Numbered from the stretch's first letter, positions 27,370 through 36,675 are shown. The stretch is DNA of 64,000 nucleotides from Roseovarius arcticus (GCF_006125015.1 NZ_SZZN01000001.1:868001-932000); one strand, 5' to 3'. The notes: generated by a model from the letters alone, not told the origin. Made by a program: numbers and translations.

Positions 27370-27632
27370 CCGGGGGGTATCCTTTGGGGGGATCGGTGCG
27401 ACCGGTCCGAAATGGTCCGGTGGCAGATCCCAAAATGAATTATGAAGGGCGCACATGGACGCCGTGGCGCGTGCGGCCCCTGGAAGGCGACGTTCGACCA
27501 AGCATAGAGTTAGATCGAAATGTCGCAACGCCCAAGGGGGTCTGATTAGGGGTTTGTGGGGGAATTTTGCAGAGGATAGGCTCGAAACGTTGAATTTTAC
27601 GTCATAATGCCACGGGCGGAGGAGGCGAATTC

Positions 27633-30338
27633 TCAGCCTTGCGGCATCTTAAGCACCACGTTACGCCCCCGCTTGACGTAGTGTAATTCGCTGTTGCCGA
27701 TGGCGGCGACTTGGCCCCCGTCTAGCGTATCGCCGACGCGCACTTTTTTGTAGCGCCCATTGCCAAGGCGCACCAAGGCGCGCCGACTAGCAGTTGAGCC
27801 ATAGACGCCAATCAGATTTACCTCGCGAAGGTTCAGCACGTTCTTTTCGGTTGCCTGATTGGCGACAGATGCGCGCGTCGGCAGCGCGGGCTGGATCTGT
27901 TGTGTGGCCGGAACCGGGGTCGCGGCCGCTTGGGCGCGGGTCCGTTTGACGATCGTCTCAAAATCGCCAGGACGGCGAAGGGGCGTGAGAGATGCGGTCA
28001 CCGCCTGCGGGGTCGCGCTGTCGAACGCCGAGTCGTCCAGCGTTTCTGGCTCCTCGGCGTCGTCTGCGATCTGCGCGCCGGCTTGGGCTGCGCTGACTAA
28101 CGCGCCGTTCAGCGTTGCACCTGCCGCGAGGGTGGCTGCGTCGCTGACAGCCGCCGTTTGAATCGTAGCGGCACCTACCGCCGACGCCGGGCGCGGCCGA
28201 GGACGCAACGCGGCAAGCGATGGATTGCCGACGAACGCTGCGGTGCTCGCGGCATTCGCCGCGCGCGTCTCACTTTCGGTCGGGGTCAGTTGCGTCTCGT
28301 CGTCCTGCTGCGGGGCGCTCTGATCCTCCTGCTCGGTAACTGCCTCGTTACCGGATAGGGCGGTTTGGGGGCGCACGCGGGGCCGAACCGCCGCCAAAGC
28401 CGGGTCGCCGACGGGCGCTACGATTGGGACCTGTTCGCCGTCTGCGGTGCTGCCAGTGGTCGCCGTAACGGTCACGGTCACGGTCTGCGCCATGTCGGCC
28501 GGCGGCGTCAGAGGGGGCAGGCCCGCAACAACGCGGACGCCCTCTGGCGTCATCGCACCCTCGGGCGTTGCACGGACAAAGCCGAGCGCGTCAAAGTCAA
28601 AGCGCACCCCGGCGAGAGGCGGATCGGCCGGTTTTTCGGGTCGGGTGTCGCGGCCGTCAGGCTGGCGGCGCGGCAGGCTGGCCAGCGCGCCAAAGCTTAC
28701 GCTGGGATCAATGGAGACTTGATAAATGTCGTCGACGGGCGCGCCCGCACCGGGAATCTCCGGCGCGGCGGGGGCCATCTGCCATATGCCTGTCGCAGCA
28801 TAGCGGGCCATCGCCTCGCTGGGGGCGAGCGGCGAGGGGCGGTTAGGCAGGGCCTCGACCTCGGGCCGGGGGGCGGTATCACGCGGCAATGAGGCGATGC
28901 GCGGTGCGTCGCCTTCGGGCAATGGCGCAATACCGCTGCTTGCCGGATCTTGCGCGGCGACATCGTCGGCCTCATCGGCGGCGGGTACATCCGCGAGCTG
29001 AATATCGTCGCCGCCGCGAAAGAACCGCGCCAGCCCATCCTCCAGAAAGACCGAGGCCCAAGCGGCGACGCCCACCAAGAAGAGTAACAAGATCGCCGTC
29101 AGTATCAGACCCAGAAAGCGCGGCTTGCCACGCACTGCGCTCTGGCGGGCACCAAAGACGGTCATACGCTGCTTTTCATCCTCGTGGCGCAAAGCAGGGC
29201 CTTTGGCGGCGGCGGCTTGCACAGCCCTATCCTTGTTCGCTGTGCTCCGCACGAAAAGGCCGGGCATTTCGCTGCGCGGGGCGTCGTTGGCATTGCCCTG
29301 ATCGGCGGCGGATTGGTCCAGCCGGGCCTTGGGGTCGGGCTGGAGGCTGGCGGCCAGTTCCGCAATTCGCGCGGGATCGGTTACATCGTCGCTGGCCGGA
29401 CTGGGCAGCGGCGGCGCGGCGCCGGTCGCGGGGGACGTAGCTGCCCCGCCAATCTGGCTAAGCCGAGACGGCGCTGCAACAGGCGGCGCTCCGGCGCCGG
29501 CGCCAGTGCGGCTGGCACGGATGGAGGTGAAGGAAGCAGGCGCTGGGCTAGGCGCATTTTCTGGTAAAGGGGGTTTAGGATTATCTGTTTTTATAACAGC
29601 AGGTTGAGGCGATGACTTAACGTCTTTTGCGGCAGGCGGCTGCACCGGGGCAGTTGTCTTTGGGGCGGTCTCCGGCGCCGGAGCGCTCTTTTTCGCGGGC
29701 TCAATCTTTGGTGCGGGGCCAGCCTCGGCCACGGCGCGGGTGGCGGCTGCGGCGACGGGGGCCGCAGGGCCGCCTGCGACATCATCGCGAGGCTGAGGTG
29801 GCTGCGCATCGGCAGTGATGCGGGTAGGGGTATCGTCCCGCTCAATAGCTGCGCCTTTGGGCAGCGCGGTGCCAGCCCATTTGGTCACGCCAAAGAACGG
29901 CTCGCCGACGAACTCTGTGCCGCTGGGGATCGCGGCGAAGCTGACCGGCTCGAACCCGTGCTGCACGGCAAAACTCTCGGCCTCGGCCAGCGTTTCCAGC
30001 GCCACGGCCGCGATACGGATCTCGCCGCCTTCGGCCGTCCAGTCATATTCTAGCTCATCCACCGCGTAGGGCGTCGCGCCATCCAGCGCGGCGCGAACGG
30101 TATCATCGGGATCACCGCCAGCTTTGACAGTCAGGTATTTGATCTGATCTTCGGGCAAAACCAGTTTGCAGCTGCGATCGCCGGGCAGGTGGCTGGCACG
30201 GCCCTTTAACTGCGCCAGTGATGCATCCAGATCGGGCGTATCAAAGGCCACATCGCCGACGCGCGCCCAACCCGAAAAGGTCCGGTGCAGCAGGCAGACG
30301 CTATCGGCTGACAATATCAGGGCAAAATTCGGTTTCAT
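27633..30338 (-). CDS. large single-pass protein with GspL/PilM-like N-terminus and GspC/PilP-like C-terminus
   Basis: The 901-aa protein begins with a globular region (about 1-165) with KLVLPEDQIKYLTVKAGG and VDELEYDW. This resembles the cytoplasmic actin-like part of GspL/PilM assembly proteins. Next come a long Ala/Pro-rich linker, one membrane segment (about 407-430, FLGLILTAILLLFLVGVAAW), and a second long disordered linker. The final domain (about 833-901) reads NLIGVYGSTASRRALVRLGN then VRVGDTLDGGQVAAIG, a GspC/PilP homology pattern. The start is the ATG at 30338; a GTG directly precedes it. No other pilus or secretion genes are nearby. The domain reading is by eye; homologs are sometimes poorly named as a translation factor. 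Confidence 0.7.
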   Translation of the reverse strand: MKPNFALILSADSVCLLHRTFSGWARVGDVAFDTPDLDASLAQLKGRASHLPGDRSCKLVLPEDQIKYLTVKAGGDPDDTVRAALDGATPYAVDELEYDWTAEGGEIRIAAVALETLAEAESFAVQHGFEPVSFAAIPSGTEFVGEPFFGVTKWAGTALPKGAAIERDDTPTRITADAQPPQPRDDVAGGPAAPVAAAATRAVAEAGPAPKIEPAKKSAPAPETAPKTTAPVQPPAAKDVKSSPQPAVIKTDNPKPPLPENAPSPAPASFTSIRASRTGAGAGAPPVAAPSRLSQIGGAATSPATGAAPPLPSPASDDVTDPARIAELAASLQPDPKARLDQSAADQGNANDAPRSEMPGLFVRSTANKDRAVQAAAAKGPALRHEDEKQRMTVFGARQSAVRGKPRFLGLILTAILLLFLVGVAAWASVFLEDGLARFFRGGDDIQLADVPAADEADDVAAQDPASSGIAPLPEGDAPRIASLPRDTAPRPEVEALPNRPSPLAPSEAMARYAATGIWQMAPAAPEIPGAGAPVDDIYQVSIDPSVSFGALASLPRRQPDGRDTRPEKPADPPLAGVRFDFDALGFVRATPEGAMTPEGVRVVAGLPPLTPPADMAQTVTVTVTATTGSTADGEQVPIVAPVGDPALAAVRPRVRPQTALSGNEAVTEQEDQSAPQQDDETQLTPTESETRAANAASTAAFVGNPSLAALRPRPRPASAVGAATIQTAAVSDAATLAAGATLNGALVSAAQAGAQIADDAEEPETLDDSAFDSATPQAVTASLTPLRRPGDFETIVKRTRAQAAATPVPATQQIQPALPTRASVANQATEKNVLNLREVNLIGVYGSTASRRALVRLGNGRYKKVRVGDTLDGGQVAAIGNSELHYVKRGRNVVLKMPQG

Positions 30339-30471
30339 CACACGTCTCTAGCACTCAAAGGGCGGGGGCGGGAGTCTGGCCCGACTTCGCGCCAATTCTA
30401 TAGCAGCTTCCTGCCGAGTGGAAGGAAAAGCCCGCCTTCCGGCCATCGTGGCAGAGGGCGGGTCGTTGCGG

Positions 30472-31749
30472 TCAGCCCGCCTTTGCCAATGCCTGATCCA
30501 GATCAGCGATCAGATCGGCCGCCGTCTCGATTCCGATTGAGATGCGCACCACTTCGGGGCCGGCACCCGACGCGGTAAGCTGCTCAGCGCTTAGTTGGCG
30601 GTGCGTGGTTGAGGCGGGGTGGATCACGAGGCTGCGGGTATCGCCCAGATTTGCGACGTGGCTGAACAGCTCCAGCGCGTCGACAAACTTGACGCAGCCG
30701 TCATATCCGGCCTTCAGCGCAATGGTGAACAGCCCGCTTGCGCCCTTGGGGCAAACCTGCGCCATGCGCGCCTTGTAGGGCGAGCTTTCGAGGCCAGCAT
30801 ATGTGACGGCAGTGACGGCATCATGGCCTTCCAGCCATTCAGCGATCTTTTGCGCATTTTCGCAGTGACGCTCCATCCGCAAGCTCAGGGTTTCGATGCC
30901 CATCAGCGTGTAATGTGCCGCCTGCGGGTTCAGCGTCATACCCAGATCGCGCAGGCCGATGGCAATACTGTGAAACGTAAAGGCCAGCGCGCCAAACGTC
31001 TCGTGAAATTTCATCCCGTGATACGCGGGCTCAGGCGCCGACAGCGACGGAAACTTGTCCGAGGCGGACCAGTCAAAAGTGCCGGAATCCACAACGCAAC
31101 CGCCGGTGACGGTGCCATTGCCGGTCAGGTACTTGGTCAGCGAGTGAACGACCAACGACGCGCCATGCTCGAACGGGCGGCACAGATAGGGGGTGGCGGT
31201 CGTGTTATCCACGATCAGCGGCACGCCGGCCTTATCGGCGACATCCGCGACGGCGCGCAGATCAGCAATATGCCCGCCGGGATTGGCGATGGACTCACAG
31301 AATATCGCGCGGGTGTCATCGTCGATGGCGTTTGTGATCGCATCCATATCGTCGATATCGACAAACTTGGCCGACCAGCCGAACCGCTTGATAGTCTGGC
31401 TGAACTGCGTGATCGACCCGCCATAAAGGCGCGTGGAAACGACCACATTTTTGCCCGGTCCCATCAGGGGGAAAAGCGCCATGATCTGCGCCGCGTGCCC
31501 GGACGAGCAGCAGACGGCGCCAGCGCCGCCCTCTAGCGTCGCGACGCGTTCCTGCAGCGCGGCAACCGTGGGATTGGTCAGACGCGAATAAATATAGCCG
31601 ACCTCTTGGAGGTTAAAGAGCTTGGCCGCATGTTCGGCGTCGCGGAATTGATAGGCCGTGGTCTGGTAGATCGGCACCTGCCGCGCGCCGGTGGCTGGAT
31701 CGGGGCGGTTGCCCGCGTGAACTTGCTGTGTCTCAAAGCCGAGTGTCAT
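30472..31749 (-). CDS. metY: O-acetylhomoserine sulfhydrylase (PLP enzyme)
   Basis: The 425-aa Cys/Met-metabolism PLP enzyme makes homocysteine from O-acetylhomoserine and sulfide. Features are TQQVHAGNRPDPATGARQVP, YSRLTNPTVAALQERVATLEGG, VDNTTATPYLCRPFEHGA and the PLP-lysine segment VHSLTKYLTGNG. The long insertion around FDWSASDKFPSL is typical of MetY rather than MetB/MetC. The start is MTLGFETQQVHAG. I looked for a SAM riboswitch in the 100 bp upstream and did not recognise one. Confidence 0.93.
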   Translation of the reverse strand: MTLGFETQQVHAGNRPDPATGARQVPIYQTTAYQFRDAEHAAKLFNLQEVGYIYSRLTNPTVAALQERVATLEGGAGAVCCSSGHAAQIMALFPLMGPGKNVVVSTRLYGGSITQFSQTIKRFGWSAKFVDIDDMDAITNAIDDDTRAIFCESIANPGGHIADLRAVADVADKAGVPLIVDNTTATPYLCRPFEHGASLVVHSLTKYLTGNGTVTGGCVVDSGTFDWSASDKFPSLSAPEPAYHGMKFHETFGALAFTFHSIAIGLRDLGMTLNPQAAHYTLMGIETLSLRMERHCENAQKIAEWLEGHDAVTAVTYAGLESSPYKARMAQVCPKGASGLFTIALKAGYDGCVKFVDALELFSHVANLGDTRSLVIHPASTTHRQLSAEQLTASGAGPEVVRISIGIETAADLIADLDQALAKAG

Positions 31750-31847
31750 GAGGCGTGCCCTTTGCTAAAAATACGCATTGGCGGATTTGTAGGCGATGCG
31801 CGGGGCTTGGGCAACGCTGATGCGATAGGTGGGCTAGGCGCTGCTTG

Positions 31848-32852
31848 CTACCGCATCCAAAACCCGTTGCGCTTGATCGTGTTGCGGATCGCCTGTTCGC
31901 GCCTCGGCAGGTCGCTTTGATCAAAGAGGTCGCGCACCTTCATGCCGCGCCCCTGATAGACCATGCGCTTGATTGGATCGTATTCCTTTAGCACCTTTTT
32001 CACCCGATTATGTGCGGTAATGTGGTGCAATGCGTCGACCACATGATCGCCTTCGCGCGCATATAACAACGGAAGCAGGCGATAGTGGCAACTGACGGCG
32101 CCGTCCAGATAGCCCTCTGCCAGCGTATCGCGCCCGCCGCCGAGCGAGCTTATGACCAAGGGCAGCGCGACCTGATCCAGCCACGGATCCAGCTCTTGGC
32201 AGATCAACTCGTCGGGGGCGTCGTCGCGGATCGCCAGCGCATAATCCAAGAACCTGCGGCCAAAGACTCGGGGGCAGTCGTAGTAGAAAAACCCGGCGTT
32301 GAAATAGAGATAGCGCTTCCAGTATTCATCCGGCTGCGACAAATCGAGAGAGCTGTCGTAGTCCAGCCCGAATTTGTCATAAAGCGATTTCCAGATCGCA
32401 CCGTAGCCGGGGCCGTACAGCTCAGGCTTGGGCCAAGTCCCCTCGCGGCGCAGCGAAGCGCTGGGACGCGAAAAGTCGAACGGCACGGCGGCCAGATCGC
32501 CGGTGATCAGTGTGTCGGTGTCAAAGAAAACGAAAGGCTCGCCCTCGGGCATCGCGGCCAGAGCCTCGATCTTGTTGCCGTAGGGGTAGTTTTGGCCAAA
32601 ATGGCGGTTTTCGAACGGGATTATCTCGGCGCCCAGCTCTTGCAGCATCGCGCGCACGTCGGCGGCGCGGATGCGCGGATCGTCATTCCACATCGGACCC
32701 GGCTGCGGTTCGGCCACCAGCAGACGGCCGGCGAAATCGGGACAATAACTGCGCAGGCTAAGGCAAAATAGCAGCGCCTCGTACTGCAGGCGCCCGCCTT
32801 GGGCCACGATCATCACGTTGAAATTCTGGGGTGTCTCGGGCTGCCCGGCCAT
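31848..32852 (-). CDS. glycosyltransferase-like protein with DxD motif
   Basis: The roughly 334-aa protein starts near FNVMIVAQGGRLQYEALLF and has PEGEPFVFFDTDTLITGDL, a DTDT metal/nucleotide-sugar motif of GT-A folds. It also has GYGAIWKSLYDKFGLDY and FNAGFFYYDCPRVFGRRF. Sugar donor and acceptor cannot be told. I chose the ATG at 32852, with AGG six bases upstream. ATGs at 32858 and 32921 are alternatives. It stands alone between metY and tRNA-Tyr, with no polysaccharide cluster nearby. Confidence 0.7.
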   Translation of the reverse strand: MAGQPETPQNFNVMIVAQGGRLQYEALLFCLSLRSYCPDFAGRLLVAEPQPGPMWNDDPRIRAADVRAMLQELGAEIIPFENRHFGQNYPYGNKIEALAAMPEGEPFVFFDTDTLITGDLAAVPFDFSRPSASLRREGTWPKPELYGPGYGAIWKSLYDKFGLDYDSSLDLSQPDEYWKRYLYFNAGFFYYDCPRVFGRRFLDYALAIRDDAPDELICQELDPWLDQVALPLVISSLGGGRDTLAEGYLDGAVSCHYRLLPLLYAREGDHVVDALHHITAHNRVKKVLKEYDPIKRMVYQGRGMKVRDLFDQSDLPRREQAIRNTIKRNGFWMR

Positions 32853-32971
32853 ATTCATCCTGCTCTTGCGGCTTTTTTCAGTCACTATAGGGCGCGCCGA
32901 TTGTTTCCAGAAGGGAAACATGCGCCAAATTGCGCCAGCTTTGCTTAAAAGAGTCTACAGGTGCTGGAAAA

Positions 32972-33055
32972 TGGTGGGCGACCCAGGAATCGAACCTGGC
33001 GTGCGTCTCCGCGAGGGAGTTACAGTCCCCTGCCACACCTTGCGGCCTGTCGCCC
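32972..33055 (-). tRNA. tRNA-Tyr (anticodon GTA)
   Basis: An 84-base class II tRNA with encoded CCA. The acceptor GGGCGAC pairs with GTCGCCC, with discriminator A. The anticodon loop CTGTAAC gives GTA. There is a long variable arm, and the T arm is CCAGG-TTCGATT-CCTGG. Confidence 0.96.
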
Positions 33056-33229
33056 ACTTGGCCAGTCGCAAGTGCGTCTGACGTGGTCGGCTGAGTACTA
33101 GCGCGCCCGTGAGGCGTCAACCGGAAAATGGCCGCTGGAAACGCCCGCGCACGTAGCTGGGGAAATCGCCTTGCGCGCAGACAGGGCAGGCCTCATTCTG
33201 CGGCGTTCAGGCAAAGGGGGCGGTGCGCC

Positions 33230-34012
33230 ATGAAGAAACCGAAATGGGTGGTCGAAAAGGAACAGGCCAAGCGTGCGTCAGACGCGCAGACCGTGTGGCT
33301 GTTTGGCCTGCATGCGGTACGCGACGCGTTGCTGAACCCGGCCCGCGAGAAGCTGAACCTGATTGTGACCCTGAACGCCCGGAACAAGCTGGAGGACGCG
33401 ATCGCAGCGTCTGGCATGACGCCTGAGGAGGTGGAGCCGCGCAAATTCTCGGCCCCGCTCGACCCCGGATCGGTCCATCAGGGCGCGGCGCTAGAGGTAA
33501 AACCGCTGGACTGGGGCGACCTGGAGTCGCTGGCGCTGGGCGGCGGCGACCGCCCGCCGCGCATCATCTTGCTGGACCGCGTAACCGATCCGCATAACGT
33601 TGGGGCGATCCTGCGCTCGGCCGAGGTGTTTGGTGCCTGCGCCGTTATTGCGCCGCGCCACCATTCGGCGCCTGAGACGGGCGCATTGGCCAAAACCGCC
33701 AGTGGCGCGCTGGAGCGGCAGCCCTACAAGCAGGTGCGCAATCTGGCCGACGCCATCCAGCAGTTGCAAAAAATGGGCTATCTGGCGCTGGGCCTCGACG
33801 GCGAGGCCGAGCAGACCATTGAGCAGGCACTGGAGGGCCGCATGGACCGGCCAGTTGCGCTGGTGCTGGGCGCCGAAGGGCCGGGATTGCGCCAAAAAAC
33901 GCGCGAAACCTGCGACATTCTAGTTAAGATTCCGTATTTTGGCGCCTTTGGTTCGCTCAACGTCTCGAATGCGGCAGCGGTGGCCTTATATGCCAGCCAA
34001 GCGCGGGGCTGA
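33230..34012 (+). CDS. rlmB: 23S rRNA (guanosine-2'-O-)-methyltransferase
   Basis: This SpoU-family SPOUT methyltransferase methylates a guanosine ribose in 23S rRNA. The 260-aa protein has the N-terminal substrate-binding domain (LFGLHAVRDALLNPARE) and the three SpoU motifs: LLDRVTDPHNVGAILRSAEVFGA, ALVLGAEGPGLRQKT and IPYFGAFGSLNVSNAAAVALY. The ATG at 33230 follows a purine-rich AGGGGGCGG site. A longer frame to the left runs towards tRNA-Tyr and is not supported. Confidence 0.93.
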   Translation: MKKPKWVVEKEQAKRASDAQTVWLFGLHAVRDALLNPAREKLNLIVTLNARNKLEDAIAASGMTPEEVEPRKFSAPLDPGSVHQGAALEVKPLDWGDLESLALGGGDRPPRIILLDRVTDPHNVGAILRSAEVFGACAVIAPRHHSAPETGALAKTASGALERQPYKQVRNLADAIQQLQKMGYLALGLDGEAEQTIEQALEGRMDRPVALVLGAEGPGLRQKTRETCDILVKIPYFGAFGSLNVSNAAAVALYASQARG

Positions 34013-34041
34013 CCCCGGCGTAGTCCGAGGCCGGAGGTAAA

Positions 34042-34365
34042 ATGCGTAAAATCGCGACCTGTTGTTACTGCGGTAAACGCACGACTTTGGTCCTGCGCGG
34101 GACAGGCCGTCATGAGTTGTCCTGCGCGGCCTGCGGCGCGCCATTGCACGAGATGAAAGCGATGCCGTGCGCCGCTCAGGCCCGCGCCGCCGAGCGAGCC
34201 GGTCCAAAGCCAAAATCGCGCCCGAAGCCCGCGCCGCATCCCTACGATACAGGCCGCGACGCGCCGGGTAGCAATCGCCAGGGCGGACGCCGCAGACGAC
34301 GCAAACCCTTTCTACGCGAGGCGCTGGAGGAGATTTGGGACGTTGTTGAGGATATATTCGACTAG
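34042..34365 (+). CDS. small zinc-ribbon protein, unknown
   Basis: The 107-aa protein has two CxxC pairs, CCYCGK and CAACGA, about 20 residues apart, typical of a small zinc ribbon. After these come a proline/lysine linker, an Arg-rich stretch (GGRRRRRKP) and an acidic helix (FLREALEEIWDVVEDIFD). It is perhaps nucleic-acid binding, which is an inference. It lies 29 bp after rlmB and is probably in the same transcript. Family not recognised. Confidence 0.7.
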   Translation: MRKIATCCYCGKRTTLVLRGTGRHELSCAACGAPLHEMKAMPCAAQARAAERAGPKPKSRPKPAPHPYDTGRDAPGSNRQGGRRRRRKPFLREALEEIWDVVEDIFD

Positions 34366-34379
34366 CTGCTCCTATATCC

Positions 34380-34560
34380 CGCGCGCCCTGATATGCTACA
34401 AAAAGTCACAGGCTCATCACAGGATGATGATCGCCCCTTTCATACTGGCGAACGCCGCCTAGATTATACCGTAGAGGCGCCGAACCGGAACTTCGGTGCT
34501 TTCTTACACTGTCCCTCGTTCCGTGACTGCGCCCGAGGTCCACACTTCGGGCGCTTTTTT
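34380..34560 (+). ncRNA. possible structured RNA upstream of the CoA-binding protein gene
   Basis: This stretch has no plausible gene. It contains a hairpin, GCGCCGAA with TTCGGTGC (34479-34501), and then a strong terminator at 34529-34560. It could be the 3' tail of the rlmB transcript, a leader, or a small RNA. No family was recognised and the 5' end is a guess. Confidence 0.25.
34529..34560 (+). terminator. rho-independent terminator
   Basis: GCGCCCGA pairs with TCGGGCGC, followed by six T residues. It ends the rlmB/zinc-ribbon transcript, or a small RNA, 27 bases before the next gene. Confidence 0.85.
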
Positions 34561-34586
34561 ATGCAAAGGCTGCAACGGAGATTGCC

Positions 34587-35000
34587 ATGACTGACCAGTT
34601 GATGACCCTGATTTTGCAGCGCACGCGCCGTATCGCGCTGGTCGGCGCATCGGCCAATCCCGCCCGGCCCAGCCACGGTGTCATGCGGTTCCTGCTAAAT
34701 GCGGGGTATGACGTGGTCCCTGTCAATCCGGGCCTCGCAGGGCAGACGCTGCTAGGGCAGAAGGTGGCCGCATCGCTTGCCGATATCGACGGCGACATCG
34801 ACATGATCGACATATTCCGCAGGCCGGAACATGTCCCCGCCATCGTGGACGAGGCGCTGGCCACGTTCCCGGACCTGCAAACCATCTGGATGCAGATTGG
34901 CGTGGTGCATGACGAGGCGGCCGAGGTCGCCCGCGCGCGCGGCGTCGACGTAGTGATGGACCGCTGCCCCGCGATAGAGCGTCCGCGCCTGATAGGGTGA
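34587..35000 (+). CDS. CoA-binding domain protein (YccU-like)
   Basis: The 137-aa single-domain protein has the Rossmann CoA-binding signature IALVGASANPARPSHGVMRFLLNAGYDVVPVNPGL, followed by DMIDIFRRPEHVPAIVDEAL, IWMQIGVVHDEAAE and VMDRCPAIE. Proteins of this family resemble the succinyl-CoA synthetase CoA-binding domain; their role is not settled. A GGAG site precedes the ATG. A strong terminator just upstream means it needs its own promoter. Confidence 0.88.
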   Translation: MTDQLMTLILQRTRRIALVGASANPARPSHGVMRFLLNAGYDVVPVNPGLAGQTLLGQKVAASLADIDGDIDMIDIFRRPEHVPAIVDEALATFPDLQTIWMQIGVVHDEAAEVARARGVDVVMDRCPAIERPRLIG

Positions 35001-35009
35001 GAGCCGCTA

Positions 35010-35990
35010 TCAGTCCGGTATGCGATACTTGTGCCCGTATAGGCCGAACCACGTTGCCTTTCCGGCGATTGTCATCTGATTTTCCTGTGCCAGATCATCC
35101 AGCGCCTCGGCGGGAACGTTGCACAGCTCGAACGGGCCTGTTTCGGTCATCAGACGTATTCTGGCAGAGCAAAACTTTTGGTGATATCGCGGCTCCACAC
35201 TCAGGATCTGGTAACTGCGCGTCACGTCTTCACCCACCATTCTGGCTGCGATTGCCGGTGTTACGTCAAGCAGGATCGCACGGTATCCGGCAATCCCCAT
35301 CAGTAGAGCAAACCCGGCCAGCACCGATAGTCCAGGCCATGTTCTGGCCCGCGCGCCCTTGGGAGTGACTTGAAAGAACGGCAACATGATCGTCGTAGTT
35401 GTGACGAAGGCGAGCAGCATCGCGATCGTTCCACCAAGTGATCGCCATGCTGCTGAGGGTAGCGACTGAGGTGCAATGACGTAGGCCACGAGTGATGCGA
35501 AGAGAAGCACGCCCGCCGTAGTGAACAGCCAGAAGAAAAGCCGGTTTTCCCTAATTTTTCGCCCCATCAGCATACCCGCTTCGTGACTGGTTATGTTTGG
35601 ATTAGGGGCGTCCACAACGTCGCGATAAAAACGCGCCGGAAAGACGAACGCCGCCAGAAAGCAGCCCGTGACGCTCAGGCCAAGCCAATAAGGCACCAGC
35701 CCAGAAAGTAAGTTGACGATCATCGGGATCGGCATGACTAGCGCGCAGGCAGTGATCAGGGGACCGGTTCCGGTGCGGATAGCAGTCCGGCGCAGCATTG
35801 CGATGGTGGCGCGGCCGGGCAAGAGTAACGCGCCAGCAACCGCTGACACCGCAATCATGCCGAAAAGGGCGCTAACGGCAGCGATGTTGCCCGTGCGCTC
35901 CAGCGCCACGGGGACTGCGGCAATAGCGGCGACGAGCGCAAAGAGCCCAAAGGTAATTGCGGCAAAGCGGGTGAAAGCGAAGCGTTTCAT
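35010..35990 (-). CDS. polytopic membrane protein, unknown
   Basis: The 326-aa protein has about seven hydrophobic segments between residues 10 and 240 and a soluble C-terminal region (about 240-326). The latter contains EPRYHQKFCSARIRLM and GPFELCNVPAEALDDL, possibly periplasmic. I do not recognise the family. The start is MKRFAFTRFAAITFG at 35990. It stands alone, converging on the CoA-binding gene. Codon use is a little more AT-rich than its neighbours. Confidence 0.7.
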   Translation of the reverse strand: MKRFAFTRFAAITFGLFALVAAIAAVPVALERTGNIAAVSALFGMIAVSAVAGALLLPGRATIAMLRRTAIRTGTGPLITACALVMPIPMIVNLLSGLVPYWLGLSVTGCFLAAFVFPARFYRDVVDAPNPNITSHEAGMLMGRKIRENRLFFWLFTTAGVLLFASLVAYVIAPQSLPSAAWRSLGGTIAMLLAFVTTTTIMLPFFQVTPKGARARTWPGLSVLAGFALLMGIAGYRAILLDVTPAIAARMVGEDVTRSYQILSVEPRYHQKFCSARIRLMTETGPFELCNVPAEALDDLAQENQMTIAGKATWFGLYGHKYRIPD

Positions 35991-36050
35991 CGTCTAGGAA
36001 TTCTCAGGAAAATCCGGCGATGTTATGGCGATATACCGCTAGGTTAATGT

Positions 36051-36341
36051 TTATCCCGCCTCAAAATCAGCAGCAATTCGCATCTCGCGCATGGGGCGCA
36101 CGCGGGCAGTGCAGGCCGCATAAGTCGGATGCGCCTTGAATGCGGCCAACGCCGCCTCATCCTCGAACTCGGCATAGACGATCAGATCGGGCACCTCGGC
36201 GCTGATCGTATCGGCTTGCAGATTGCGGCCCACCTCGAAATGGTCCGCGTGCGGGATATCTGCCAGCATCATCAGGCCATTGCGAACGTCCTCGACGGAT
36301 TGGCCGTCGGCGGCCGAGAAGAATACAGTGTGACGGATCAT
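36051..36341 (-). CDS. Dabb-family (stress-responsive A/B barrel) protein
   Basis: The 96-aa protein shows the Dabb pattern IRHTVFFSAADGQSVEDVRNGL, then HFEVGRNLQADT and VYAEFEDEAALAAFKAHPTYA. These small dimeric barrels are of mostly unknown function. It begins one base after the hisE stop on the same strand, so it is probably co-transcribed at the end of the hisF-hisE unit. Confidence 0.85.
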   Translation of the reverse strand: MIRHTVFFSAADGQSVEDVRNGLMMLADIPHADHFEVGRNLQADTISAEVPDLIVYAEFEDEAALAAFKAHPTYAACTARVRPMREMRIAADFEAG

Positions 36342-36342
36342 G

Positions 36343-36675
36343 TCAGCCCTCTTTCGGTGTCTGGCTAGGGGTGCGCGCCGCTTTTTCAGCGATGCCCGAC
36401 TGCGATTTACGGCGCTCCAACTCGGCCATAACGTCAGCTAGGGCGACGCCGCGCGATTGCAGCATGACCAGCAGGTGAAACAGCACATCTGCCGCCTCAC
36501 TGGTCAGCGCGGCAGTGTCGCCTTTGACGGCCTCGATGATGGCCTCGATAGCCTCCTCACCGAACTTCTCGGCGCATTTCTCCGGGCCTTTGGCCAGTAG
36601 CTTGGCGGTCCAGCTATCCTGGGCACTGGCGCCTGCGCGGGCGGCGATGGTGGCGGCCAGATCGTCCAGCGTCAT
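36343..36675 (-). CDS. hisE: phosphoribosyl-ATP pyrophosphatase
   Basis: HisE hydrolyses PR-ATP to PR-AMP in step two of histidine synthesis. The 110-aa MazG-like helical protein has [30 protein letters not shown], then [18 protein letters not shown] with the metal-binding acidic helices. Its ATG overlaps the hisF stop by four bases. Confidence 0.95.
   Translation of the reverse strand: MTLDDLAATIAARAGASAQDSWTAKLLAKGPEKCAEKFGEEAIEAIIEAVKGDTAALTSEAADVLFHLLVMLQSRGVALADVMAELERRKSQSGIAEKAARTPSQTPKEG

Noticed and set aside
31750..31847. Possible SAM-sensing riboswitch before metY
   Set aside because: I looked for a SAM-II-like fold in the leader and could not recognise the conserved core. A covariance-model search would decide.
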